From: Halobacillus karajensis | Lineage (GTDB): Bacteria; Bacillota; Bacilli; Bacillales; Halobacillaceae | Direction: 5' to 3' | NCBI RefSeq assembly: GCF_900108515.1 | Contig: NZ_FNWW01000006.1 | Coordinates: forward strand, 186,001-250,000 | DNA length: 64,000 bases | The notes under the pieces: generated by a model | Told to the model about the DNA's origin: nothing | Databases searched by the model: none | What the model saw: only the letters and a program-made list of their open reading frames with translations | In this document: piece by piece, positions 25,970 through 34,474 of the stretch | How positions within the stretch are numbered: position 1 is the first letter of the stretch | Layout: each line of letters starts with the position of its first letter | Made by a program: the position numbers and the translations under genes

Positions 25970-26636
25970 TGACATATAAATCTTTGTCACCTTCTGTATA
26001 TTCGGCATACATGACATCAGAGGGGTCCTGAATGTCTTGGGAATTGAGTTGGTCATCCAGCCATTTTTCATCAAAACCTGCTTCACGCAAGTTATCCCAA
26101 ATCACTTCCCCATCGCTGATAATCGCACGGGGAAGCGGTACATTCTTGGGAGCGAGTTTCATATCATCCCTGGTTACATTTTGATATTGAGAGGCTTTTA
26201 ACACAGAGATGGTACCATCCGTCTCAAGTACCGCATATTGGACTTCTTTGATTGAAAATACATCTTTGGCACGTAATAAGTGCTGTAACTGGTTGACGTC
26301 CAGTTTGTTCTTTTTTAGTTGGTCTCTGTCAATTTTGCCTTTGTAAACAACCAGGGAGGGGCTCCCTTCCAGTAACTTTCTTGTTCCTTTGAATTTCTGT
26401 GTAATCATTTCTGTTGTATAGATGAGAATACTCCATAAGAGAATGGCATACCCGATATCAAGAATTCCGACTTCTTTATCGTATAAAGCATTGCCTACTA
26501 GTTCCCCGAGAACAAGCGCGGCAATGAAATCGAACGCTGTAATTTGAGTGATTTGTGATTTTCCAAGCACTTTGGTCATAACAAAAAGCGCTAAAAATCC
26601 AAAAAGAGTCTCAGAGGTGATTTGTAAGTAATCCAT
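25959..26636 (-). CDS. DUF421/YetF family membrane protein
   Basis: 225-aa protein with three N-terminal membrane helices (about residues 5-85) and two cytosolic YetF-type domains. Diagnostic segments are LGKSQITQITAFDFIAALVLGELVGNA, PSLVVYKGKID, VNQLQHLLRAKDVFSIKEVQYAVLE and PRAIISDGEV. B. subtilis paralogs of this family (YetF, YkjA, YrbG, GerD-region SpoVAE-like domains) influence spores or germination. Start uncertain: ATG 26636 fits relatives, but the ribosome-site-like AAGGA is 14 nt away; a GTG at 26648 is the alternative. Confidence 0.85.
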   Translation of the reverse strand: MDYLQITSETLFGFLALFVMTKVLGKSQITQITAFDFIAALVLGELVGNALYDKEVGILDIGYAILLWSILIYTTEMITQKFKGTRKLLEGSPSLVVYKGKIDRDQLKKNKLDVNQLQHLLRAKDVFSIKEVQYAVLETDGTISVLKASQYQNVTRDDMKLAPKNVPLPRAIISDGEVIWDNLREAGFDEKWLDDQLNSQDIQDPSDVMYAEYTEGDKDLYVISL

Positions 26637-26703
26637 ATAGATTTTCACGATCCTTCACTGTGGCCTATATGACTTATCTTAGACAAATGAACCTGAATAT
26701 AAA

Positions 26704-26738
26704 CAAAAAACTCCGGAGATTCCGGAGTTTTTTGTTTT
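26704..26738 (-). terminator. Terminator of yjcHGF operon (bidirectional)
   Basis: Stem AAAAAACTCCGGA / TCCGGAGTTTTTT with loop GAT; T tracts on both strands. Confidence 0.9.
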
Positions 26739-26790
26739 GCTTAGAATGGGATGTAGAGTCCTCACATTTCGGTAAGCAAGTCGTTCTTTA

Positions 26791-27213
26791 TTATAATTCT
26801 TTTACCATCGTAACATGTGGGATGCCGGCATCCATAAATTGGCCGGAAATGGTTTGATATCCAAGCGATTCATAGAAAGCTTCTGCATGAGTTTGGGCGT
26901 TCAGTTTAGCTTTCTCAAAACCATAGTCCCGGATGACTTCCTCCATAGCGGCAATGATTTGTTTGCCGAAAGAATGACCGCGGTATTCCGTTTTGACACA
27001 AATTCTTTCCAGTTTTCCAAATCCATGAACAAAACGAAGACGGGAAGCGGCCACAGGTTTTTCCCCTTCGTAACCAACAAAATGAATCGCTGAATCATCA
27101 AATTCGTCGATTTCCAGTTCTAAAGGTACTCGTTGTTCTTCTACAAAAACAACCTGCCTCACATGAAAGGCGTCCTCTTTTTGCTGTGTTTGTTTAACTC
27201 TAACGATGTTCAA
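26791..27213 (-). CDS. yjcF: GNAT acetyltransferase, YjcF-like
   Basis: 140-aa GNAT protein. Motif A is VAASRLRFV...LERICVKTEYRGHSFGKQII with the acetyl-CoA loop RGHSFGKQ, and the last strand contains AEAFYESLGYQTI. The EEQ-rich start (VVFVEEQRVPLELEID) is typical of the YjcF/ElaA subgroup. Third gene of a yjcH-yjcG-yjcF unit: 6 bp from yjcG. Substrate unknown. Confidence 0.85.
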   Translation of the reverse strand: MNIVRVKQTQQKEDAFHVRQVVFVEEQRVPLELEIDEFDDSAIHFVGYEGEKPVAASRLRFVHGFGKLERICVKTEYRGHSFGKQIIAAMEEVIRDYGFEKAKLNAQTHAEAFYESLGYQTISGQFMDAGIPHVTMVKEL

Positions 27214-27219
27214 GGAGAA

Positions 27220-27735
27220 TCACCCTTTACCTAAACGGAATGTTTCATAAACGCTCCATGCTCCATTTTCAAGTTGATAAAGCAATTGAAAGCGGTCCAC
27301 TTTATCATTTAAATCGAACTTTAACATGCGTAAGCTCCCATATACATCTGAAAACTCTTCATCAGAAAGTTTTTGGGCAATCGTAATGTGAGGAACGAAT
27401 GAAAAATCTTTCTCATCAGGGAGCTCCCCGGCATGTAATTTATCATTTAGTTCGAAGATTTCTTCTGACGGTTCAATTTTTAAGTATATGGTGTTCGTGA
27501 CAGGAGAGAAAGAACTCACTTTGTAGACCCCGTAAGAAAAAGGTTGGGTATTTTTAGCGATTTCGCTTAATTCTGGGATGATTTTATTTTCAATTTCTTC
27601 TTCATCTGCCTCAAACGCTTCTTTCATTGTGATATGCGGGGGAATCAACGCATAGTGGGGATCGTAACGTTTGCGGTATGAATTCGCCACATCCTGTACT
27701 TTTTTTGATGGAAAAACTGCTATTCCGTATTTCAT
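27220..27735 (-). CDS. yjcG: 2H phosphoesterase, YjcG-like
   Basis: 171-aa member of the 2'-5' RNA ligase/2H phosphoesterase superfamily. The two catalytic HxT motifs are PPHITM (about residue 33) and VPHITIA (about residue 115), spaced as in the family. Likely acts on a cyclic or branched phosphodiester, RNA or nucleotide; not defined. Lies between yjcH and yjcF as in B. subtilis. AGGAGG precedes the ATG. Confidence 0.88.
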   Translation of the reverse strand: MKYGIAVFPSKKVQDVANSYRKRYDPHYALIPPHITMKEAFEADEEEIENKIIPELSEIAKNTQPFSYGVYKVSSFSPVTNTIYLKIEPSEEIFELNDKLHAGELPDEKDFSFVPHITIAQKLSDEEFSDVYGSLRMLKFDLNDKVDRFQLLYQLENGAWSVYETFRLGKG

Positions 27736-27764
27736 TGGCCTAACCTCCTGGTTCTTATAATACG

Positions 27765-28475
27765 TTATTCCTTACCAAACATTTTCAATAAAGCATTCTC
27801 AAAATCCTTCTGCCAAGTACCCCATGTATGATCGCCGTCTAACTCGTGGTATGTGTAAGCTATAGACTGAAGACTTAAAAATCCGCACAGCTCCCGGTTG
27901 GGTGCAAGAAAATTTCTTCTGTTGCCAGCGGTTGTTTTGACATCGGTTTCTTTATTTCCAATAGTATGATAAATCGTTAATGAAGAAAAGTCTTTTGTAG
28001 ACTCAACAACCTCTTTCACATGTTCATCCACATAAGGACTTTGCATGATGACATTGCCGAATATGTTTGGGAATTTAACGGCTGTCATCAAGGCGAGCGT
28101 CCCTGCAAGAGAATCCCCAACCAGTGTCCGTCCATGTCCCATATAATAACCGGGGAATTCAGCATCTAGAAACGGCACAACTTCCCGAATGAGGAAATTC
28201 ACGTAATCGGATTGTTTATTTCCGTTGGGATGGTATTTATCTTGACGGTCGTACTTATCCTTATAATGAATACCTATAAAAATGGTATTCTCAATTTGAT
28301 TTTCTTTATGAAGCTTATCACTTAAGGTAGCTGCCCGCCCCAGGGAGTAATAATCATTTCCATCCTGCATAATACAGAAATGGTACTTGTATAATGGTGA
28401 GAAATTTTCCGGGGTATATACCCTTAAAGTCATCGTTTCATTTAAATAGTTACTGTTTATTGTGTGTTCTGTCAT
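27765..28475 (-). CDS. yjcH: Putative esterase, YjcH-like
   Basis: 236-aa alpha/beta hydrolase of the esterase D (enterobactin-esterase-like) group. The nucleophile elbow GDSLAG (Ser in VGDSLAGTLAL), the acidic residue region and the C-terminal histidine in DGDHTW are visible. Possible substrates include ester or siderophore linkages; none established. First gene of the yjcHGF unit. Start taken at ATG 28475; a TTG six codons upstream is possible. Confidence 0.85.
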   Translation of the reverse strand: MTEHTINSNYLNETMTLRVYTPENFSPLYKYHFCIMQDGNDYYSLGRAATLSDKLHKENQIENTIFIGIHYKDKYDRQDKYHPNGNKQSDYVNFLIREVVPFLDAEFPGYYMGHGRTLVGDSLAGTLALMTAVKFPNIFGNVIMQSPYVDEHVKEVVESTKDFSSLTIYHTIGNKETDVKTTAGNRRNFLAPNRELCGFLSLQSIAYTYHELDGDHTWGTWQKDFENALLKMFGKE

Positions 28476-28493
28476 TGATCCATCTCTACCCAA

Positions 28494-28788
28494 ATTCCGA
28501 GTACCTCCTCACAGCATGGAAAGTTCATATAGAAAATTCCACATCCCTTCCCATTTAAACGTTCTATTTCTATTTTATCATATAATTGTCGAAAAAGTGG
28601 AACAGATGAAAGGTGAAAGTAATGATCGGCTTTCTTCCCCTTGAGTCAACTACCTTGAGAGGGAATATTACGATAAGAGTGCTTTATCCTGTATGGGGGA
28701 AAACCTTCAGGGAGGACCATACAAATCTTGATAATCATTGCTCTCCGGGGAAAACAACTCACCAATTTTTCTCTAGAAATTATTTTCA
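28494..28788. other. Intergenic region without gene
   Basis: About 295 bp between the divergent yjcH gene and the tRNA-Val promoter. I see no ORF with a ribosome site and no strong repeat. Confidence 0.5.
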
Positions 28789-28817
28789 TTGACATTATGG
28801 ATCCTTCATAGTATATT
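28789..28817 (+). promoter_or_regulatory. Promoter of tRNA-Val copy 1
   Basis: TTGACA (28789-28794), 17 nt, TATATT (28812-28817). The -10 region CATAGTATATTATT recurs in front of copy 2. Confidence 0.85.
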
Positions 28818-28847
28818 ATTTCTTGTCAGTACGATTTACTTTCATAG

Positions 28848-28920
28848 GATTCCGTAGCTCAGCTGGGAGAGCGCCACCTTGACAGGGTGGAGGTCGTTGG
28901 TTCGAGCCCAATCGGAATCA
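28848..28920 (+). tRNA. tRNA-Val(GAC), copy 1
   Basis: 73 nt folding into a full cloverleaf: acceptor GATTCCG/CGGAATC, D arm GCTC/GAGC, anticodon stem CCACC/GGTGG with loop TTGACAG (anticodon GAC, valine), T arm GTTGG/CCAAT with TTCGAGC loop. Discriminator A; the CCA end is not encoded. Confidence 0.96.
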
Positions 28921-28928
28921 CTAAAAAA

Positions 28929-28966
28929 AAGCGGGTATCCTTATTGGATGCCTGCTTTTTCATTAT
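28929..28966 (+). terminator. Terminator of tRNA-Val copy 1
   Basis: Stem GCGGGTATCC / GGATGCCTGC with two G-T pairs and a 5-nt loop, then TTTTTC. The following 370 bp (28967-29344) contain no gene I can support. Confidence 0.82.
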
Positions 28967-29344
28967 CTAAGAATGATCAGTGAGATTGCACGGCCTGAAT
29001 TGTCTTTTTTTAAAACATGTATCAAGTCGATTCCTACTCCTGTATTCTTTTTTTGGAATGTCTGTTTAATGAGGTTTGATGGACTCATTCTTAATTTTGA
29101 TTTAATAGATTCAATAATTAGGGAATAAAGGGCTGGCCAAGCCGAGTTCCAGGTTAAAAATAGAGGTGACTATAACTTCGTATAATGTTTGAGCAACAGA
29201 ATGATTGGTAAGAAGGGAGGGAATGTTGCCATGGTATTCGGAAACCATCCAATATCAATATTTTAGTTAACACCACGCTAGAACATAAGGGAAAGCTTAT
29301 AAGAATTCATCTTTACAAGATTATAAAAATCTCTTAATATTTTA

Positions 29345-29373
29345 TTGACACAAATTTTTTTCCATAGTATATT
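29345..29373 (+). promoter_or_regulatory. Promoter of tRNA-Val copy 2
   Basis: TTGACA (29345-29350), 17 nt, TATATT (29368-29373). Confidence 0.85.
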
Positions 29374-29413
29374 ATTATTTGTCAGCAAAAACAGTCGACA
29401 AAATTCTACATAG

Positions 29414-29486
29414 GATTCCGTAGCTCAGCTGGGAGAGCGCCACCTTGACAGGGTGGAGGTCGTTGGTTCGAGCCCAATCGGAATCA
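29414..29486 (+). tRNA. tRNA-Val(GAC), copy 2
   Basis: Identical in all 73 positions to the copy at 28848-28920. Same anticodon GAC, no encoded CCA. Flanking sequence differs from copy 1 except for the promoter core, so it is a duplication old enough for the flanks to have diverged while the tRNA was conserved. Confidence 0.96.
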
Positions 29487-29502
29487 TCCATACAAAGTGC
29501 CG

Positions 29503-29551
29503 GAATGGCGCGGTTTCCTATCCAGGGGGAGGCCGCGTCATTTCTTTTTTT
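29503..29551 (+). terminator. Terminator of tRNA-Val copy 2
   Basis: Stem AATGGCGCGG / CCGCGTCATT around a 19-nt loop, then TCTTTTTT. A diverged copy of this hairpin occurs at 30445-30482. Bases 29552-29741 hold no gene. Confidence 0.82.
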
Positions 29552-29798
29552 ATGGTGATAATTAAGAGAATGGTTAGTTTTAGTCATAGATATTCTTTTT
29601 AAACGTCTAACTTGATATTGGATTGAGCAGATGACCAAGGCTCTATTCTGTGAAAACCTGTATTGATTTGCTGATGTAGATATATTTCTTTAGTAGTGTG
29701 AATAGTTTATAGAATAAAAAGCAGGGAAAGGTTTCTCTTTAATGGTTGTTTTTTGCCCATCATTTGATGAAAGACAAAATTCCATAGAGGTGATCTTA

Positions 29799-30347
29799 TT
29801 GAAGAAAGTAAGGTTTGTGGAACGGTGTGAGATAAGTAGTAATGCTTTATACAGGTATGTCCTGCAAGTTAGAATAGCACCAGAGGATTTACCTGAAAGG
29901 AAACTTGTTGTTATTCAAAAAAACCCTTCCATAGCTGATGAGAACGAAACGGATGCGACGGCAAGAAGAGTGGAAAACTGGGCGAGATTGAAAGGGTTTA
30001 CAACAGTTGTCTATTTGAATTTATTTGCTTATCGATCTACAGATCCTAAGAAATTGAATGCCTATCCTTACAATAAGATTGTTGGTGAGCGGAATAATGA
30101 AACATTGAAAAATGAAATCAATCGAGAAGATACGGTTATTATTGGGTGGGGAAATGCCAGCGACATTAATAAAACAATGTATATGAAGAGGGCTCGAGAG
30201 GTTCATCAACTTGTACTTAAAGCACATGGACGGGTATGTATAGTAGGTGAAATGACGAAAGAAGGTTACCCAAGACATGGTCTGCTTTGGCGTAATCAGT
30301 ATGATGTAAAACAAGTCCGTGATAACAAACAATTTTCTTATTTATAG
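29799..30347 (+). CDS. DUF1643 family protein
   Basis: A 182-aa protein of the DUF1643 family, function unknown. Core motifs: KLVVIQKNPSIADENETDAT followed by RRVENWARLKGFTTVVYLNLFAYRSTDP, then VIIGWGNAS and a C-terminal PRHGLLW segment. Members are often carried by phages, plasmids and islands. TTG at 29799 is preferred because GAGGTGATC, a 9-nt match to the anti-SD, ends 6 nt upstream; an ATG at 29742 is the alternative and would add 19 residues. It lies between tRNA-Val copy 2 and a decayed tRNA 3' copy, which suggests it arrived by integration or became trapped in a tandem duplication. Confidence 0.75.
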   Translation: MKKVRFVERCEISSNALYRYVLQVRIAPEDLPERKLVVIQKNPSIADENETDATARRVENWARLKGFTTVVYLNLFAYRSTDPKKLNAYPYNKIVGERNNETLKNEINREDTVIIGWGNASDINKTMYMKRAREVHQLVLKAHGRVCIVGEMTKEGYPRHGLLWRNQYDVKQVRDNKQFSYL

Positions 30348-30394
30348 TCTAGACGAAAACTTCCTTTAGTCTTTTTGGATACAAAGGAAAGACA

Positions 30395-30482
30395 CCTCAG
30401 GGGGCGTTGGTTCAATCCTAATCGGATCATCCATAACAAGTGAGGAATGGCGCGGTTTCTTATCCAGGAGGCTGTGCCATTC
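30395..30482 (+). pseudogene. Degenerate 3' part of tRNA-Val with its terminator
   Basis: From 30405 to 30468 the sequence matches 29461-29526 (the T arm, acceptor 3' strand and terminator hairpin of tRNA-Val copy 2) with a handful of substitutions and small gaps. The T loop reads TTCAATC and the acceptor strand has lost one A (CGGATCA). The 5' two thirds of the tRNA are absent or unrecognisable, so it is not functional. The hairpin stem is retained (AATGGCGCGG with CTGTGCCATT) but its T tract is gone. Confidence 0.8.
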
Positions 30483-30510
30483 TGTTCCTATTTGCTCGTA
30501 CTATGTAAAA

Positions 30511-30540
30511 AAGGAGGAACAGATACATTCTCTGTCCCTT
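30511..30540 (-). terminator. Terminator of DPBB gene
   Basis: On the minus strand GGGACAGA / TCTGTTCC around a 7-nt loop, then TCCTTTTTT. Confidence 0.75.
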
Positions 30541-31188
30541 CTACACTTCTTGAAAGTTAATAGAAGTGATGCGGTCTGTGTTCGGATTATAAACGACTGT
30601 GCCTTGAATCCTGATCGTTTCCTGAGGGGATTGCATGCGAAACTCATAAATTTCTTTCATTTGATTATTATTTTGAGGGGTTTTACTTATCGTACTGTAA
30701 TCCGTCGCTTGATAATTTGGATAGGCTGATTGCACAATTTCTAAGAGGTATTTTCCCCATTTTTCTTCTTCCAGCTGTGGTGCAGCAACAATTTCTACAT
30801 TAATGATTCCTACGTCCACATTTGCTCCCAACGTTTCAAAGGCTCTCCTATGGAGGCTGATCTTATTTTCAGGGTAGGTAGGAACTTGATCAACAACCGT
30901 TACTAGGATTTCTCTTCCATTGGATAAATTTTTAACTTTTATTGTTTGTCCGCACTGGTAAGGGGAATTACGTCCCACAGCCACGGTCATATATCTATTT
31001 GTTGACCATGGAATTCCACATTGCGTTATTGCTCCTCCATCCGTCCAACTGGCTTGCCCGCGTACCGGCTGGCGTGCGTAATATCGGTCGTATTCTACAT
31101 AGGGATTATGTGGGGAATACGACTGGTTTTGGTAAGGATGAAACACATAGGGATAGCTAGGGGATGGGTGATAATAATGGGAGTACAT
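30541..31188 (-). CDS. DPBB (RlpA/expansin-like) protein with C-terminal DUF3889-like domain
   Basis: 215 aa. The first 45 residues are very rich in Tyr, Pro, His and Ser (HYYHPSPSYPYVFHPYQ), like spore-surface or coat proteins, with no signal peptide. Residues about 46-137 form a double-psi beta-barrel domain: ASWTDGG, CGIPWSTNRYMTVAVG, CGQTIKVKN, VTVVDQVP and the LGANVDVGIINVEI end. The remaining 75 residues (WGKYLLEIVQSAYPNY, ending GTVVYNPNTDRITSINFQ) resemble DUF3889. DPBB proteins bind or modify cell wall glycans; a sporulation role is inferred. ATG 7 nt after AGGAGG. Confidence 0.75.
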   Translation of the reverse strand: MYSHYYHPSPSYPYVFHPYQNQSYSPHNPYVEYDRYYARQPVRGQASWTDGGAITQCGIPWSTNRYMTVAVGRNSPYQCGQTIKVKNLSNGREILVTVVDQVPTYPENKISLHRRAFETLGANVDVGIINVEIVAAPQLEEEKWGKYLLEIVQSAYPNYQATDYSTISKTPQNNNQMKEIYEFRMQSPQETIRIQGTVVYNPNTDRITSINFQEV

Positions 31189-31257
31189 TCATCTTCCTCC
31201 TGTCATTTCGTTACTACCACAATAGCCTATGTAGGACACTGGTGGGCTGTGCAAAGA

Positions 31258-31294
31258 AACAAAGAATCCGTAAAGCTAAACGGATTCTTTAATC
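31258..31294 (-). terminator. Terminator of the unknown gene at 31320-31808
   Basis: Stem AAAGAATCCGT / ACGGATTCTTT, 8-nt loop, T-rich end on both strands. Confidence 0.78.
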
Positions 31295-31319
31295 AATTCA
31301 TCAGATTTGTATAGAGAAA

Positions 31320-31808
31320 TTAATCGATGAGTATAGACCAGTGGTCTTCTTCAGCAGGAGAAGGTTTTTCTTTGAAAACGCGGGTATAAATGGCTTTCAA
31401 TTCTTGATAAAGGTCTTTGGAATGAATCGTATTTAAGTAGTGACTTGGATTGCTGTTAAACGAACGAAGTTTATGTAAATGAAGATCAATGGTGTAAGAA
31501 TAAAAACTTTCCGTACTCCTCAAAAAAGGTTTTTCGGAAGGGGCCTCATTGGTGTCAGCAAGAGGTTTTTTACTATGAATCCTGACTTTCTTAGATGTTT
31601 GACCGTCCTCTTCCAGTTCTTTTTCGACACTGTAGAATATAGTAAAGGGAGCGGCAGAATCCTTGTCTATATACCTTGTACGGAAACTGAACTCTATAGC
31701 CCCATGGTCTCCAGAAACGATACAAAATGCGTGATAAGTACGTTTTGTTGCAACCCCTTGAGCCAGCTCTTCTTGATTACTAAAGCAGTGACAAAAACTT
31801 TTGACCAT
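31320..31808 (-). CDS. Hypothetical protein
   Basis: 162 aa, unrecognised. It has no signal or membrane segment. The N-terminal part predicts beta strands (TYHAFCIVSGDHGAIEFSFRTRYID, FTIFYSVEKEL) and the C-terminal part a helix (SKDLYQELKAIYTRVFKEKP). The sequence begins VKSFCHCFSNQEELAQG. Monocistronic, with its own terminator. The ATG is preceded by AAGG at a longer than usual distance. No function proposed. Confidence 0.65.
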   Translation of the reverse strand: MVKSFCHCFSNQEELAQGVATKRTYHAFCIVSGDHGAIEFSFRTRYIDKDSAAPFTIFYSVEKELEEDGQTSKKVRIHSKKPLADTNEAPSEKPFLRSTESFYSYTIDLHLHKLRSFNSNPSHYLNTIHSKDLYQELKAIYTRVFKEKPSPAEEDHWSILID

Positions 31809-31875
31809 GACGACACACCAACCTTTTTATAGTTTGAGCCATTATATCATGTTTTAGTAACAAGAAAGACATGTA

Positions 31876-31913
31876 AAACAAGAAAGGAGAAGCCAGTAAA
31901 GCGGCTTCTCCTT
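31876..31913 (-). terminator. Terminator of SDR gene
   Basis: Stem GGAGAAGCC / GGCTTCTCC, 8-nt loop, then TTTCTTG on the minus strand. Confidence 0.82.
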
Positions 31914-32777
31914 TTATCCGTTAACGGGAACGCCTCCGTTGATGTGGATCATTTGACCTGTTACATAGCTTGAATCATTGCCTGCCAGATAAACATAGGC
32001 AGGTGCCAGCTCGCGTGGCTGTCCAGGGCGTCCCATCGGATTAGTGGATCCAAACTCAGCAACTTTCTTTTTATCAAAACTGGCAGGAATCAATGGAGTC
32101 CAAATGGGACCTGGAGCGACTCCATTGACACGTATGCCTTTTTTTACTAAAGATTTTGCCAGGGAGCGTGTGAAAGAAGTAATGGCCCCTTTAGTTGAAG
32201 AGTAGTCGATAAGTTGTTCATTTCCTTGATACGCAGTCACAGAGGATGTATTGATAATCGAACCACCCTTTGGTAAATGGGGGAGGACAGCCTTGGCCAT
32301 ATATACATAGGAAAAGAAGTTGACACGGAACGTTTTCTCGAGTTGCTGGTTCGTAATAGCTGTTAAGTCATCTTGCGGATATTGCATGGCTGCATTATTA
32401 ACAAGAATGTCGATTCTGCCAAAGTCTTTCTTAATTTGCTCCACTGTTTTTTCACAATATTCTGCCCCGCCGATATCTCCATTATATAGTTTACATGTTT
32501 GACCTTCAGCTTCGACTAGTTGTTTAGTCATTTCAGCATCCTTTTGCTCATCAAGATAAAGGATGGCTATATCCGCCCCTTCTTTTGCAAAATAAAGGCT
32601 GACGGATCTGCCTATACCGCTGTCTCCTCCTGTAATAATAGCCGTTTTTCCTTTTAACTTTTCACTTCCTTTATAGTTTTCATCCAAATATTCAGGTAAT
32701 GGGTTCATCTGGTGTTCAAAACCTGGTTGTCGATCCTGATGCTGCTTGGGCTGAATGTCTCTTTTTTGATTGCTCAT
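31914..32777 (-). CDS. SDR family oxidoreductase, general-stress type
   Basis: 287-aa short-chain dehydrogenase. After a 45-residue polar N-terminal extension (QKRDIQPKQHQDRQPGFEHQ), typical of the YdaD/YhdF/YhxC group of Bacillus stress proteins, comes the Rossmann domain: TGGDSGIGR, the NNAA motif, catalytic Ser in INTSSVTAY and the YSSTKGA motif (Tyr-x3-Lys). The end INGGVPVNG is standard. NADP preference is likely but not certain. Start ATG 32777 with AGGAGGT 6 nt upstream. Its 5' region contains a large hairpin (32798-32855). Confidence 0.87.
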   Translation of the reverse strand: MSNQKRDIQPKQHQDRQPGFEHQMNPLPEYLDENYKGSEKLKGKTAIITGGDSGIGRSVSLYFAKEGADIAILYLDEQKDAEMTKQLVEAEGQTCKLYNGDIGGAEYCEKTVEQIKKDFGRIDILVNNAAMQYPQDDLTAITNQQLEKTFRVNFFSYVYMAKAVLPHLPKGGSIINTSSVTAYQGNEQLIDYSSTKGAITSFTRSLAKSLVKKGIRVNGVAPGPIWTPLIPASFDKKKVAEFGSTNPMGRPGQPRELAPAYVYLAGNDSSYVTGQMIHINGGVPVNG

Positions 32778-32797
32778 TGTATACCTCCTATATGTAA

Positions 32798-32855
32798 AAT
32801 ACCGGGTGACCTGGTCATCCATTTTTAGGATGCCCAGGTCACCCAGTATTACCCA
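32798..32855. repeat. Long imperfect palindrome in SDR 5' region
   Basis: Arms of about 22 bp: GGGTGACCTGG (32804-32814) with CATCC (32816-32820) pairs with GGATG (32828-32832) and CCAGGTCACCC (32834-32844); the outer ATAC/GTAT also pair. Three mismatches, 7-nt loop. No T tract next to it. Confidence 0.85.
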
Positions 32856-33001
32856 AATTAGGGTTTTCTTTTGAAGCAGGTCATTTTGTAAAAAAACGCA
32901 GTGGTTTATTTGACGTTTCGTCCATTGATGTTCAAATATTCTGAATTTATACTGTGTTTGAAGGGTGTAAAGGAACAGAATCTACTAATAGAGGTGAAAA
33001 G

Positions 33002-34474
33002 ATGGAGACAACTTTCTCAAAAAAGAACCAGGTGGCTATTAAAAATTTCATTCATGGCGAGTGGGTTTCGTCAGAGAGCGGCCAAGTAGAAGACGTACCC
33101 AATCCTGCTACAGGAGAGATTATAGCTCAAGTTCCCATTTCATCAAAAGAGGATGTAGATAAAGCGGTCCAATCCGCTAGAGAGGCATTTAAGTCCTGGA
33201 AGAAGGTTCCGGTGCCAAAACGGGCACGGATTATGTTCAGGTATCATCAACTATTAGAAGAAAATAAGGAAGAATTAGCGAAAGCTTTAACTCAAGAGAA
33301 TGGTAAAACCATGAAGGATGCATCAGGAGAAGTTCAACGCGGCATAGAATGTGTGGAATTTGCTTCCGGAGCACCAAGTCTGATGATGGGCGATGTACTT
33401 CCGGATATTGCAGAAGGGATCGACTCGGGCATGTATCGTTACCCAGTCGGGGTGGTCGGTGGAATTACACCATTTAACTTTCCAATGATGGTCCCTTTAT
33501 GGATGTTTCCGTTAGCTCTCGTCTGTGGAAATACGTTTGTATTAAAACCATCTGAGCGAACGCCTATTCTTGCGAAGATGCTTGTAGAGCTTATCCATGA
33601 AGCCGGTCTGCCGAAAGGTGTTCTCAATGTTGTGAATGGAGCCCACGACGTTGTAAATGGATTGCTCGAACATGAAGAAGTGGATGCTATCTCCTTCGTA
33701 GGATCACAGCCTGTCGCTGAGTATGTGTATAAAACCGCTTCTAGTCATGGCAAACGTGTTCAAGCCCTAGCCGGTGCAAAGAACCACTCCATCGTTATGC
33801 CGGATTGTAACTTGGATAAATCTGTAGAGGGGATCATCAATGCAGCCTTCGGAAGCGCCGGTGAACGTTGTATGGCATGTTCTGTTGTTGTTGCAGTCGG
33901 TGATGTGGCAGATGAACTTGTTGGTAAGTTAAAAGAAGCGGCTGATCAATTGAATGTAGGCAATGGTCTTGATCAAGAAACGACCCTCGGGCCATTAATC
34001 CGTGATTCACATCGAGATCGAGCTGTCAGCTACATCGAAACAGGGGAACAAGAAAATGCAAAGCTTGTTCGTGATGGACGTGTAGAGCTCCGTGAAAATG
34101 AGTCTGGCTATTTCCTAGGAGCTACGATTTTTGATTATGTATCAGAGGACATGAAGATATGGAGAGATGAAATTTTCGCCCCTGTTCTTAGTATTGTTCG
34201 TGCAGAAACGCTTGATGATGCAATTGAAACAGCTAACAAATCTGAATTTGCTAATGGTGCTGTGATCTACACGACAAGTGGAAAAGCTGTCCAACAGTTT
34301 AGAGAGGACATGGATGCTGGTATGCTTGGTGTCAATGTCAATGTTCCGGCTCCGATGGCTTTCTTCCCGTTCTCCGGTAACAAGAAGTCTTTCTATGGGG
34401 ATTTACATGCCAATGGAAAAGACGGACTTAACTTCTATACAAAGCGTAAAATGCTCACACAACGCTGGTACTAA
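33002..34474 (+). CDS. mmsA: CoA-acylating (methyl)malonate-semialdehyde dehydrogenase
   Basis: 490-aa aldehyde dehydrogenase of the MmsA/IolA subgroup, which converts malonate semialdehyde to acetyl-CoA (or methylmalonate semialdehyde to propionyl-CoA) with NAD and CoA and CO2 release. Visible: [17 protein letters not shown], the GSAGERCMA motif with catalytic Cys near residue 290, KPSERTP cofactor segment, and the family ending [21 protein letters not shown] at 33002 after GAGGTG. No myo-inositol genes are nearby; next to pyrimidine degradation genes it would consume the semialdehyde formed from beta-alanine or beta-aminoisobutyrate. Confidence 0.92.
   Translation: METTFSKKNQVAIKNFIHGEWVSSESGQVEDVPNPATGEIIAQVPISSKEDVDKAVQSAREAFKSWKKVPVPKRARIMFRYHQLLEENKEELAKALTQENGKTMKDASGEVQRGIECVEFASGAPSLMMGDVLPDIAEGIDSGMYRYPVGVVGGITPFNFPMMVPLWMFPLALVCGNTFVLKPSERTPILAKMLVELIHEAGLPKGVLNVVNGAHDVVNGLLEHEEVDAISFVGSQPVAEYVYKTASSHGKRVQALAGAKNHSIVMPDCNLDKSVEGIINAAFGSAGERCMACSVVVAVGDVADELVGKLKEAADQLNVGNGLDQETTLGPLIRDSHRDRAVSYIETGEQENAKLVRDGRVELRENESGYFLGATIFDYVSEDMKIWRDEIFAPVLSIVRAETLDDAIETANKSEFANGAVIYTTSGKAVQQFREDMDAGMLGVNVNVPAPMAFFPFSGNKKSFYGDLHANGKDGLNFYTKRKMLTQRWY

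Noticed and set aside
30395-30482. Third functional tRNA-Val
   Set aside because: No D arm, anticodon arm or 5' acceptor strand; the 3' strand has a deletion.
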